A stretch of 64,000 nucleotides of DNA, from contig CP048717.1 of assembly GCA_022641835.1 (NCBI GenBank), positions 248,001 through 312,000 on the forward strand. The letters are read 5' to 3'. Shown piece after piece: positions 1 to 9,038 of the stretch. A program made the translations under genes and the position numbers. The DNA comes from Petasospora fabianii (Eukaryota; Ascomycota; Saccharomycetes; Phaffomycetales; Wickerhamomycetaceae). The notes under the pieces are model-generated. The model ran no database searches and had not been told where the DNA came from. It saw only the letters and a program-made list of their open reading frames with translations. Position 1 is the stretch's first letter; the number at the start of each line of letters is the position of its first letter.

Positions 1-72
1 TTATAAACCCACTTGTTCTCCGGGTCAATCTTGCAATGGCTTGCGTATTGTCAAATCAACAACTGCATAGAC

Positions 73-1596
73 ATGTCAGCCACTCTGACACCGTTCAAGA
101 AGGTTAGAAACTTTCTCTGGGGAGAACCCCCAGCAGATCCAAAGGAGGCCAAACTTCTCTTTAAGATCGATTGGTTCGTCCTTTCATATGTCTGTTCAGT
201 GTACTGGGTCAATTATCTCGATAGATCCAACGTTGCTAATGCCTATGTCTCGGGTATGAAAGAGGACCTCAACATGGCTGGTGACGAGTATAATATCATC
301 AACACGGTGTTCACCGTTGGATACATTGTCGGTATGATTCCTAACAATCTGATGCTGTTGAAGATTAGACCAAAATACTGGCTCACTTTCTGTTGTGCCG
401 CTTGGGGAATCTTGACACTTGGTTTGTACAAAGTTCATTCATACAAGCAAATCTGTGCCATCAGGTTCTTCCAAGCGATCTTTGAGTCCTCCACTTTCTC
501 CGGATCCCACTTGATCTTAGGATCCTGGTATAACTCGGAGGATATTGTCAATGAGGAGACAGGTAAAGTGCAGATGTCCGAATTGGCAAAGAGATCTGCC
601 GTGTTCACAGGATCAGGGTTGCTGGGTTCGCTTTTCTCCTCTTTCATGCAGGCTGCCATCTACAACAATATGGATGGATATAATGGTCTTGCTGGCTGGA
701 GATGGTTATTCATCATTGACTTTTTAGTCACAGTGCCAATCTGTCTCTATGGCTTCATCTTCTTCCCCGACACACCAAAAACGTGTAAGGCATTTTACTT
801 CTCTGAGGAGGAGATTACACTAGCTAGGCTAAGAGTGAAAAACCCAAAGATGAACAGCAAGTTCGACTGGTCTGTGATCAGAAGAGTTATTGGCCGCTGG
901 CACTGGTGGGCATTTTCCTTCTTGTGGGTTATGGGAGGTGAAAATGAGTCCTTTTGTACAAATTCTCTCTTTGCTCTTTGGCTCAAGTTCAAATCATATG
1001 AAGTGGATGAGATCAACCACTACCCAATGGGGATGTATGGAGTTGGAATTGTGGCCACATTTGGATGTGCACTTTATGTGGACCATACTGGTGGGCGCTA
1101 CCATTGGCATGTGGCCCTTTTTATTGCCAGTGCCCTTCTTATCTCTGCCATCATGCTTCTCTCAAACCCAATGAAACCAAGTGTTCAATTCGCAGCTCAG
1201 TACATCGCTGGTGTATCTTATGCTGGACAAGCCACATTCTTTGCCTGGGCCAATTTGGTCACAAGACATGATCTGCAAGAGCGTGCCGTTGTGCTTGCCT
1301 CGATGAACATGTGGAGTGGTGCAGTAAATGCCTGGTACTCACTCTTGTTGTACAAGGCCACATTTGTTCCAAGATTCAAGGCCGGTGCCATTGCGATGGT
1401 ATGCACTACAGTTATCACTGCAATTACTGCTACCATCATCAGAAGACTGCAATTGAGGGAACAGACAAGTTATGCTGCGCAGTTGACGGATATCAAGATG
1501 GACCCAGAAGCACTGTCCGTTGAGGGCATTGAGCCGAGCAAAGGTACGCCATCCGTCGACGTGAAGGAAAAGGACGATGCTCTGTCTTCCAGCTGA
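73..1596 (+). CDS. FEN2: Pantothenate/allantoate-family MFS transporter, FEN2-like
   Basis: Probable plasma-membrane proton symporter of the anion:cation symporter branch of the major facilitator superfamily, closest in remembered sequence to S. cerevisiae Fen2, which imports pantothenate for CoA synthesis. The 507-residue protein has about 12 hydrophobic segments. Family blocks shared with Fen2 include LLFKIDWFVLSYVC, GYIVGMIPNNLML, GWRWLFIIDF, GRWHWWAFSFLWVMGGEN and a late block around LQERAVVLASMNMWSGAVNAW. The C-terminus is hydrophilic and serine/acid-rich, as in yeast permeases. The ATG at 73 is chosen because the open frame extends upstream only through a TTG. A TATAAA-like stretch lies at the very start of the window. 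Substrate is inferred from family; allantoate or a related anion is possible. Confidence 0.85.
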   Translation: MSATLTPFKKVRNFLWGEPPADPKEAKLLFKIDWFVLSYVCSVYWVNYLDRSNVANAYVSGMKEDLNMAGDEYNIINTVFTVGYIVGMIPNNLMLLKIRPKYWLTFCCAAWGILTLGLYKVHSYKQICAIRFFQAIFESSTFSGSHLILGSWYNSEDIVNEETGKVQMSELAKRSAVFTGSGLLGSLFSSFMQAAIYNNMDGYNGLAGWRWLFIIDFLVTVPICLYGFIFFPDTPKTCKAFYFSEEEITLARLRVKNPKMNSKFDWSVIRRVIGRWHWWAFSFLWVMGGENESFCTNSLFALWLKFKSYEVDEINHYPMGMYGVGIVATFGCALYVDHTGGRYHWHVALFIASALLISAIMLLSNPMKPSVQFAAQYIAGVSYAGQATFFAWANLVTRHDLQERAVVLASMNMWSGAVNAWYSLLLYKATFVPRFKAGAIAMVCTTVITAITATIIRRLQLREQTSYAAQLTDIKMDPEALSVEGIEPSKGTPSVDVKEKDDALSSS

Positions 1597-2043
1597 ATAG
1601 ATAACGAGAGAGCCAGAAAGGACTGCTGGACAGTCGCAATTGATTGATTAGTTGTTTGATCTTGATGATCATCTGTAGCTTTAAGCGATCAAAACTGATA
1701 CGGAAAAATGTATCTTGAGAAGTAATCAACCCTAAAGGTTCGGCTCCATGTTCGGCGTATGGCTGCAGTCAATACAACAATAATCACCACATTATCTAGC
1801 GAGCATCAGCTCACGCAGCAGATTCGTACAGTTGGGTGAGGCTCTATGATGCCTTGTACTAAGCCTCCAACAACATGTGCGGCTCCGTAATCGGTAGTCG
1901 CGGCTCTGATCTCCGCATTTCGCAAAACCTCCTCTCCAACATCGTTATTGCCACACTTTTTTGGTGTTTACACACTCTCTCTTCCATGTCTTATATATAA
2001 TACTTTGTCTCCTTCATCTCGTACCTCTTCTCGTACCTGAACG
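1597..2043. other. Intergenic region, 447 bp, with a TATA element
   Basis: This spacer holds the 3' end of the transporter gene and the promoter of the methyltransferase gene. A TATATATAA stretch at 1992-2000 lies about 45 bp before the ATG at 2044. I see no RNA gene or repeat. Confidence 0.6.
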
Positions 2044-2997
2044 ATGCTCAATTCGTTACGCCCCTTGACTGGTTTCAAATACCAACTGAAAACGTTAACC
2101 AGAGCCATGTCTACCGAGCCACAGGTACATCCAACTTCCCTCAACTCCTTCGATTCGAACCATGCCCTATACGATAAGGTTCGTCCAGAGTTCAGCCCAG
2201 AGATTGTCGCGTCTTTCTTCAAAGAACTCTCTTTAGAGACCCCATATGATGGCAGCAAAGGACAGAAGCTCCTAGAGCTCGCAGTAGGGACTGGTAAGTT
2301 TACTAAACAGATCGTCGCTCGTGGGTGGGGTGCGCCGGAGAACCTGACCGCTGTGGAGCCAAGTTCCGGTATGCTTGAGTCATTCCGTAAGAACTTCCCA
2401 AACATTGATGCTCGTGAAGGTTCATCTTACGAGTTGCCAGTCGAGGACAGTGCTTATGATGCAGTGATCGTCTCGCAGGGATATCACTGGTTTGCCGACC
2501 ATAACTCGCTCAAGGAGATTTACAGAGTGCTTAAGCCAGGTGGAAAGCTTGGATTTATTTGGAACTTTGATATGATCGATTTAGGATTTAACAAGAATCT
2601 CCAAGACCCTAAACAGCAACTCGGTATCTCCGATGAAGAGATTGAGATTGCTAAAGGTTGGGGACAGACTGCATTAGATGCACATGCTTATGATGGTGAT
2701 GTTCCACAGTACAGAAAGGCAGAATGGAGAAAATCATTTGAGAACCAGTCATGGTTTGACAAGAATAACGCTGTGGATTTCTTCAAGTATAGTTTCTTGC
2801 CTTTTGAAAAGGAATTGATCTATGACTACTGGTTATCAAGAAGTTACATCACCTCATTGCCAGATTCTGAAAAGGCTGTGTTCAAGAAGAAGATCGACGA
2901 GGATATCGCAGCATTAAAGCCAGAACAACACTTCGATGATGGCAAGGTTAAGCAATTCCTTGGTACTCACTACTTTGTCATTCAGTCTACGAAGTAG
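2044..2997 (+). CDS. Class I SAM-dependent methyltransferase
   Basis: Predicted S-adenosylmethionine-dependent methyltransferase of the Methyltransf_11 type (the family that includes yeast Crg1 and Tmt1); substrate unknown. The 317-residue product has motif I ELAVGTGKF at about residues 78-86, an acidic residue closing strand 2 (TAVEPSSGM, about 103-110), and a post-motif block YHWF followed by EIYRVLKPGGKLGFIWN. The C-terminal half is a lid-like helical region. The first 21 residues are basic with no acidic residue before MSTEPQ, so initiation at 2044 could give a mitochondrial presequence, and initiation at the internal ATG (2107) a cytosolic form. It converges on AIM3 with an 82-bp gap. 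Confidence 0.75.
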   Translation: MLNSLRPLTGFKYQLKTLTRAMSTEPQVHPTSLNSFDSNHALYDKVRPEFSPEIVASFFKELSLETPYDGSKGQKLLELAVGTGKFTKQIVARGWGAPENLTAVEPSSGMLESFRKNFPNIDAREGSSYELPVEDSAYDAVIVSQGYHWFADHNSLKEIYRVLKPGGKLGFIWNFDMIDLGFNKNLQDPKQQLGISDEEIEIAKGWGQTALDAHAYDGDVPQYRKAEWRKSFENQSWFDKNNAVDFFKYSFLPFEKELIYDYWLSRSYITSLPDSEKAVFKKKIDEDIAALKPEQHFDDGKVKQFLGTHYFVIQSTK

Positions 2998-3079
2998 AGT
3001 CACTCCAGTTCTTAATGTATAATTTCGCTTTCAACAATATGAGTGCAGGCTCACTCATAGCACATCCCAATACGTAGCA

Positions 3080-5587
3080 TCATTTAAATTTACCAAACCG
3101 ATCATCCTGAGAAGGAACAGCAGCTTTCAAGTATCTCTTGAATGGATTGTCTTCAAAATCCTCTTCCTCTTCATCAATTTTAGTATCTTTGGACTGATTC
3201 ACAACATCATGCTTAGACTCGGCCTTCTTCAACTCAGACACAACGTTCCCGAATCCCGACAGAGAAGCTGGTTTGGAAGGTGCACTTGGCTTGTCAGATA
3301 GCCCCGAAGGCTTGGGTTTCACCGGTGGTGGTGCTTTTCCTCCCAATGCTGATGGTTTTGGCTTGACAGGCGGTGGAGTGGCCTTATCAAATGATGGTTT
3401 CGGTTTGACAGGTGGTGGGGTTGGCTTCTTTGTGTTTGGTGAGATGTTAGGTTTTGGACCCGGTGTTGGTGGCTTCGGCTTGGAAGAGACGTCAATGTTG
3501 ATTCCTGATGGCTTTGGCTTGACAGGTGGTGGGGCAGATGGTTTTGGTTTGACAGGTGGTGGAAGGTTTACCTCCGGCTTTGGCCTCACTGGTGGGGGAG
3601 AGACAACAGTTGGTGGTGGTGATGTGACCTTATGCGGTGTTGATGTCTCCTGATCAGGCTTTCTGAATGGTTTTGGTGGTGGTGCAAACTTGTTCATGTC
3701 AAACACTGGACGCTGAGCACTTGTTGGTGGAGGTGAAGCAGGTGGTGGTACTGATGAGTTTGATGTTGATGGATCATCAACAGCATATGGTGGTGGTGCA
3801 GCACTTGTAACACTTGCAGCGGGACTCACAACCGACGCCCTGGAAGGTACTGGTGATGGAGCATTGACTGCATGCGAATGAGGATTTGTTGGTTTAGGTG
3901 GAGGAGGGAATGCATTAGTAGTCTTTGTAGTTGGATTCGTTGGTTTTGGTGGTGGTGGGAAGTTGGATGTGCTGTGGGTGGTTGATGATGTTCTGGCCGG
4001 TGGAGGTGGCGGACCGGCAGATCCGGTGGTGTTGGTAGACACTGCTGGACTGGTGCCGACAGATGATCTCTGTGGGAGTGGAGCTGGTGGTTTAGCCGAA
4101 GACCCTGTTCTAGAAGGAGCAGCTGGTGGTACTGATGACTTCTTGCCTGTTGAGATGGCGTGTTTGCCCTGTGGTGTAGTATTCATGGCCATGTGCTTTG
4201 GCGGTGGAGCAAACTTCACATCAACTTTGTAGTCGTAAGTACCAGCGATACCCTTCACCACGGGTTTTTCCTCTTCAGCAGCATGTGCTACAGGAGTAGA
4301 TGTACCAGTAGAGGTAGGGACCCCACTTCCCACACTGACTGCAGGCAAACCTCCACCAACGGTGACTGCTGGGATGCTTATTGGCGTACGAGATGACAGT
4401 GAGGGCGATGGCTGTGTAACAATTGGTGGTAGGTCCGGCTTCTGAGACGTCGGTGCCTGCGCTGGTGCTGTTACAGGTATTTGTGCTGGTACTGATACAG
4501 GAGGAGTGTTGATGCCCGCTGTCTTTGGTGGAACTGGCAGATTCGACAAGTCTGGGGATGGGATTGCAGATATCTCTGGTTGTTGTTGCTGGGCCTGCAT
4601 CTGTGGTGGGATAGAAACTGCTGGACGATCATAGTTTCTAGCTGGTGGAGGAGGAGCAGATGTCTCCTGGGTAGACGTTTCCTGGGAAGGAGTGTCCTGG
4701 GCCGGTGGATTAGCGACAACGCCTTGGTAGTACGGGTTATTGAGAGAAAGCATTGGCTGCGCTGATGGTACTGGAGCCGGAGTCGGACTTGGTTGTTGGA
4801 TAGTCTGTGGAAGAGGCAGTGGATCAACTTGTGTTTGTTGGACTGGTTGAGTTGGTTGTGTTGGTTGATCTTGAGTCTGTGTAGGCTGGGAATTGCCCTG
4901 TTGTTGAAGGAAGCCCGACATGACAGAACCGGCAATGTTCATGGCATGTTTCTTGTCAACGTTCATCGATGGGACATTAACTGTGTGGCCACCAACCTGG
5001 ACCGTTGCAGGTGGAAGCTTGATCGTCTCTGCTGGTGCCTGAGCCTGTGATTGCGTTCCCGGTACCTGCGATGACTGGGGAACCTGTGTCATTGATCTTG
5101 GTGGAACACCAGGAACTGGTCTCGAGGCGACGGGCTGCTGAACCTGTTGGGGCTGTGGAGGATATTGCTGTTGATACTGTTGTTGATATTGCTGCTGCTG
5201 CTCATACTGTAGTTGCTGAGATTGCTGTGGGATGGCTTGTGGTGGAGTAGGCGATGGGGTCAGGATCTCTGGGTGTTCACTGATCATCTGACGCTTCTTC
5301 TGACTGTGATACTGCATTTGTCCCGGCTTAAGTGGAGGGGGTGGCAACGCACTGACATCTGGGAGAGATGATACGGGACGTGCCTCACCAAATGAAGGAG
5401 ATGGCGAGTCCTTGGTCGAGTAGCTACTGCTGCCTCCCTTGGTTGCCTCACGCTGATTCTTTGCCGCCTGGTATCCGGCCTTACTGACAGCCTTCGTTCC
5501 CTTCCAAGCATACTTTCCCGTCACTGATGCGCCCTTGGCTGCACCTGACATAATGGCACCCTTGTTGTTGTCCCAGAAATTACTCAT
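3080..5587 (-). CDS. AIM3: AIM3-like proline-rich actin-patch protein
   Basis: Homologue of S. cerevisiae Aim3, a cortical actin-patch protein that binds Rvs167 and restrains actin filament barbed-end assembly. The start at 5587 (MSNFWDNNKG) matches the Aim3 N-terminus in pattern: a short W-x-N-N-K segment followed by a GKYAWKGTKAVSKAGYQAAK amphipathic stretch. The 835-residue body is disordered and glutamine- and proline-rich, with repeated PPPKP blocks and, near the C-terminus, repeated PPPVKPKPS units that look like SH3 ligands. The C-terminal signature NPFKRYLKAAVPSQDDRFGK corresponds to the family tail. It is divergent from IML3 with about 200 bp between start codons. The longer upstream frame overlaps the shared promoter and was not used. 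Confidence 0.85.
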   Translation of the reverse strand: MSNFWDNNKGAIMSGAAKGASVTGKYAWKGTKAVSKAGYQAAKNQREATKGGSSSYSTKDSPSPSFGEARPVSSLPDVSALPPPPLKPGQMQYHSQKKRQMISEHPEILTPSPTPPQAIPQQSQQLQYEQQQQYQQQYQQQYPPQPQQVQQPVASRPVPGVPPRSMTQVPQSSQVPGTQSQAQAPAETIKLPPATVQVGGHTVNVPSMNVDKKHAMNIAGSVMSGFLQQQGNSQPTQTQDQPTQPTQPVQQTQVDPLPLPQTIQQPSPTPAPVPSAQPMLSLNNPYYQGVVANPPAQDTPSQETSTQETSAPPPPARNYDRPAVSIPPQMQAQQQQPEISAIPSPDLSNLPVPPKTAGINTPPVSVPAQIPVTAPAQAPTSQKPDLPPIVTQPSPSLSSRTPISIPAVTVGGGLPAVSVGSGVPTSTGTSTPVAHAAEEEKPVVKGIAGTYDYKVDVKFAPPPKHMAMNTTPQGKHAISTGKKSSVPPAAPSRTGSSAKPPAPLPQRSSVGTSPAVSTNTTGSAGPPPPPARTSSTTHSTSNFPPPPKPTNPTTKTTNAFPPPPKPTNPHSHAVNAPSPVPSRASVVSPAASVTSAAPPPYAVDDPSTSNSSVPPPASPPPTSAQRPVFDMNKFAPPPKPFRKPDQETSTPHKVTSPPPTVVSPPPVRPKPEVNLPPPVKPKPSAPPPVKPKPSGINIDVSSKPKPPTPGPKPNISPNTKKPTPPPVKPKPSFDKATPPPVKPKPSALGGKAPPPVKPKPSGLSDKPSAPSKPASLSGFGNVVSELKKAESKHDVVNQSKDTKIDEEEEDFEDNPFKRYLKAAVPSQDDRFGKFK

Positions 5588-5790
5588 TTTAGCTGTCTTG
5601 AGTAGTCTGGTGGCTCCAATTGTGTGTGACACAGGTTCAAACTGGGGCACTGCCGAGACGAAATTTAGCCTGAGACGGTGTGCTGGACTTAGTCCCAAAA
5701 AAAGCGCGGAGGCTCTTCTTTTGTTTACTTTTCATTATCGCCATTATCATCTCCCCACACAGTTGGCTTTTATTACGACACTTTCTAAAC

Positions 5791-6627
5791 ATGGAATCTC
5801 TGTTCGATAAGAACCAAAAGCTGTTCAGGACTACTTCACTGTCCTCAATCCATTGGCACGATAAGGAGGTGCACGCGCTAATCAAGGTGCTCGTGGTGGC
5901 CCTGCTCGCAGACTCAGAGGAGGACCTCCTTCTCTCGTCAGCTCTATCCCATTACTCCCCACAACAACTCAAGGGGCTCACGAGGGTCAGATACCATGAT
6001 ATTACTACCAGTATTTCAAATCCATCATTGCTGAAAGCAGAGACCCTCACAATTGCCTTCCCCAATGACGTGTACAAGCCTCAATCGTTCACATTCATCC
6101 ACGATCCAAACAATGACACCAAGAGTAGATACAAGACACTCGTGATGGCGCACGCGTCCTCGAAATTGACACAGATGCTACTGCACTGGATGAAGACACA
6201 GTATGGAGTAGTAAGCTCCCCGGTCGTACTGCGACCTCAACTAATCTCCAGCTGTCTTGATCTTGTAATAAATGGGCTTCCTGGTGATGACAAGACGCGT
6301 CTCGGTGATCTCGAGATGAGCTTCTCCACCCAAACGAAAAACACAGCACTGTCTACGATATCGCTCGAAGTTGAAAACAAAGAGTTGCAAAAGCTAGCTG
6401 AACTCGCTAATGACGGAGATTTATTATCAAGTATCATGGAGTTTATCCAGACACACACCTCTTTGGAGGTGGCCAAGTTGCCTTTAAATCGGTTTAGTTG
6501 TAATTTTATGGTTATGACAGGTGATGGGAGACTTAAGCTGCAACGAGGCATCCCAACGATTGCTCCCACCGATGTTATTGAGTTCACAGTATGGGACATC
6601 ATCCAGATGATCTACCAGACACTTTAA
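5791..6627 (+). CDS. IML3: CENP-L/Iml3-like inner kinetochore subunit
   Basis: Candidate Iml3 (CENP-L family), which pairs with Chl4/CENP-N in the constitutive centromere-associated network. I see a 278-residue protein with blocks resembling remembered Iml3 sequence: LLHWMKTQYGVVSSPV (compare a VVLQWLKAEYGV block in Iml3) and LEVAKLPLNRF with a C-terminal VWDIIQMIYQ helix. Overall identity is low, as is usual for this fast-evolving family. Position strongly supports the call: IML3 and AIM3 are also a divergent pair in S. cerevisiae (YBR107C, YBR108W). The ATG at 5791 is used because the upstream in-frame segment is a hydrophobic stretch in the shared promoter. An unrelated conserved protein is not excluded. 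Confidence 0.72.
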   Translation: MESLFDKNQKLFRTTSLSSIHWHDKEVHALIKVLVVALLADSEEDLLLSSALSHYSPQQLKGLTRVRYHDITTSISNPSLLKAETLTIAFPNDVYKPQSFTFIHDPNNDTKSRYKTLVMAHASSKLTQMLLHWMKTQYGVVSSPVVLRPQLISSCLDLVINGLPGDDKTRLGDLEMSFSTQTKNTALSTISLEVENKELQKLAELANDGDLLSSIMEFIQTHTSLEVAKLPLNRFSCNFMVMTGDGRLKLQRGIPTIAPTDVIEFTVWDIIQMIYQTL

Positions 6628-6763
6628 TATGAACCCGTGATACCCTTTGCACACGATCTCATTAATCTCTATATATCTGATCCAAAAGGTGACAAAAAAG
6701 CACGTACTAGAATTCCATTAATTTATACATCCAAAACCCAACATCATTCGATAATGCACCCAT

Positions 6764-7446
6764 TTACTTTGACAAAAGAGCGGCAAACTGCTTGATGTCG
6801 ATCTGACCGGAACCATCGGAGATCTCGTTGAGCATCTGGTCAACCTCCTTATCGTCCAACTTTTCACCAATACTCGTGAGAACGTGCTTCAATTCAGCAG
6901 CGGAGATAACACCGTCACCGTTCTTGTCAAACACCTTGAATGCCTCCAAAAGCTCCTGTTCAGAGTCGTTGGTCTTGAGCTGTCTAGACATGAGGGCAAG
7001 GAACTCAGAGAACTCAATCTTGTGGTCACCATTGACATCAATCTCGTTCATCATGTCAGCGACTTCAGACTCAGACGGAGTGAAACCGAGGGAGCGCATA
7101 ACGGTGGAGAGTTCGGAACCAGAGATGTGACCATCCTGATCCTTGTCGAACAAGGCGAAGGCCTCCTTGAATTCGGCAATCTGTTCTTCAGTGAGTTCGT
7201 TAGACTGGCGGTCTGTTAGTATCGTAGCTCTTCAGAAGTCTTGAGATAGTGAAAATTAAGATGGCAATCATCTATAGAGATGTTGTCCCGTCAGGCCCGC
7301 ATCTCCATTGGAAAGCAAACGGGATCGTTCGAAAGATGGGAAACCATTTCTGGCGCGCAATACCTCAAGCCATAAAACGCCTCAAAAGACGCAAAAACGA
7401 GCCACCTAGGCCATCACCAATGACAATGCCATAAAAAACTCACCAT
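6764..7446 (-). CDS. CMD1: Calmodulin, split gene (exons 6764-7204 and 7444-7446)
   Basis: Calcium-binding regulator of calcineurin, CaM kinases, Myo2 and Spc110. Exon 1 is only the start codon at 7444-7446. The intron is 7205-7443 on the minus strand, with donor GTGAGT, branch TACTAAC at 7215-7221 and acceptor CAG. Joining gives [17 protein letters not shown] and a total of 147 residues, the same as S. cerevisiae calmodulin. EF-hands 1 (DKDQDGHIS) and 3 (DKNGDGVIS) are canonical. EF-hand 2 ([13 protein letters not shown]) has His at the usual Gly. EF-hand 4 ([14 protein letters not shown]) is one residue short and lacks the terminal Glu, so it should not bind calcium. It is divergent from ALG1 across about 250 bp. 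Confidence 0.96.
7205..7443 (-). other. CMD1: CMD1 intron immediately after the start codon
   Basis: The intron is 239 nt, with donor GTGAGT at 7443-7438, branch site TACTAAC at 7221-7215 and acceptor CAG ending at 7205. The branch adenosine is about 11 nt from the acceptor. Splicing joins ATG to TCTAACGAACTC, restoring the conserved calmodulin N-terminus. Confidence 0.93.
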
Positions 7447-7697
7447 TTGTTCAGCTGTGGCGTGTGATAAACTCCCAAGACACGTTGTTTACACTGGACG
7501 TGTCAACACTCTCCCGCGTGGCGTTTTTTAAACAAGGGGAATTTTTGGTCGCGGAATACACCCGGACATCACCCACTAGTGCCGATCCGTGATCAATGAT
7601 GGCGGAGTCGATGGGCAGTGCTATTTTATTGTTGGCTGTGCATCTTGTCACACGGTAATTTCGTTGTTGGCTCGTGACTATTTACAGCAGAGACACA

Positions 7698-9038
7698 ATG
7701 CTTGGCGTCGTGGGCGACTTCATCAACTGGGTCGACTACCCGGCCTGGGTATGGCTACTCATCGCCATCTATCTCGCCCTCCCCGCTGTCGTGTACATCG
7801 CGGTACCATACCTCGTGGGGAACGTATCCGTTCATCCACGGGTGGTGATATGCGTGCTTGGAGACCTCGGTCATTCTCCGAGAATGTGCTATCATGCCAG
7901 ATCCTTCGCATTGAAAGGGTATGCGGTCGATCTGTGTGGCTATCTCGAGAGCTCTCCACCACAGGATATTGTGGATAATGAAGATATCGACATCCACCAG
8001 ATCAAGACCGTCTCGAGGGGTGTTGGTGAAAACTATTTCTTCTTCATTGTGAAGAAAGTTGTGGGACAACTATGTGGTATCGCATCGCTATTATGGGAAC
8101 TCAGAGGTGCTAAGTACATTATGGTACAGAACCCACCAGGTATCCCAGTGCTACTGCTCGCTGTCGTGTACAAGTACATCACGGGGGCTAAACTTATCAT
8201 CGATTGGCACAATCTTGGTTACTCCATCTTGGCCATCAAGCTTGGCCCAAGCCATCCTTTAGTAACCCTAAACAGGATTTATGAAAAGCTCTTGTCAAGA
8301 TTTGCCGACATCAATCTCACAGTCACGAAGAAGATGAAGGACTTCTTAAAGAAAGAATTTGGTGTAAAGTCCAAGAAGATCACAATCTTGTATGATAAGG
8401 CCGCTGCTGACTTCAAACCACTGACTGAAGCTCAAAAGACTAATGTGATACAAAAGTACAAGAATGTGTTGTTCAACTCATTCGACTCCACAAGGGACAA
8501 GATTCTCGTGTCATCAACGTCATTCACACCAGACGAGGACTTCAACGTCCTTCTCGAAGCCATGAAGAAATATGAGAAGCATTCAGGCGTACCGAACTTG
8601 AGAGTCATCATCACTGGAAAGGGTCCAATGAAAGATGAGTTCCTCTATGCTGTAAAGGAAGCTGGACTCACAAAAGTCACATTCAGAACAGCATGGCTGC
8701 CAATCGAAGATTATCCGCTCGTTCTTGGTACCGCAGACATTGGTGTGTCACTTCACACTTCAAGTAGTGGCATCGATCTTCCAATGAAAGTTGTCGATAT
8801 GTTCGGTTGTGGTATCCCTGTATTGGCACTGGACTTCCCTGCACTGCCCGAGTTGGTGGAGAGTGGAGTTAATGGATACCCTGTCCAAGACTCTGATGAG
8901 ATCTTGGAACGACTCCTGCAGTTGTTTGGTAATGATGAAAAGTATAGATCTATCAAGAGTGGTGCTATGGAGAAGAGCAAAGAGAGATGGGAGTTGAATT
9001 GGCGTGATAACTTTGGTGATAAGCGTTTACTTCCATAA
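7698..9038 (+). CDS. ALG1: Chitobiosyldiphosphodolichol beta-1,4-mannosyltransferase
   Basis: Adds the first mannose from GDP-mannose to GlcNAc2-PP-dolichol on the cytosolic face of the ER. The 446-residue protein (S. cerevisiae Alg1 is about 449) has one N-terminal membrane segment, then the Alg1 blocks VVICVLGDLGHSPRMCYHA, VQNPPGIP, LIIDWHNLGYSI and the donor-binding region of GT33 (GVSLHTSSSGIDLPMKVVDMFGCG). The ATG at 7698 is used; the frame upstream reaches only a GTG. The last 12 bp overlap the convergent HOS1 coding end. CMD1-ALG1 is the same divergent pair as YBR109C-YBR110W. Confidence 0.96.
   Translation: MLGVVGDFINWVDYPAWVWLLIAIYLALPAVVYIAVPYLVGNVSVHPRVVICVLGDLGHSPRMCYHARSFALKGYAVDLCGYLESSPPQDIVDNEDIDIHQIKTVSRGVGENYFFFIVKKVVGQLCGIASLLWELRGAKYIMVQNPPGIPVLLLAVVYKYITGAKLIIDWHNLGYSILAIKLGPSHPLVTLNRIYEKLLSRFADINLTVTKKMKDFLKKEFGVKSKKITILYDKAAADFKPLTEAQKTNVIQKYKNVLFNSFDSTRDKILVSSTSFTPDEDFNVLLEAMKKYEKHSGVPNLRVIITGKGPMKDEFLYAVKEAGLTKVTFRTAWLPIEDYPLVLGTADIGVSLHTSSSGIDLPMKVVDMFGCGIPVLALDFPALPELVESGVNGYPVQDSDEILERLLQLFGNDEKYRSIKSGAMEKSKERWELNWRDNFGDKRLLP

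Noticed and set aside
3273-3653. Repetitive GFGLTGGG frame on the plus strand
   Set aside because: It is the complement of the PPPVKPKPS repeats of AIM3.
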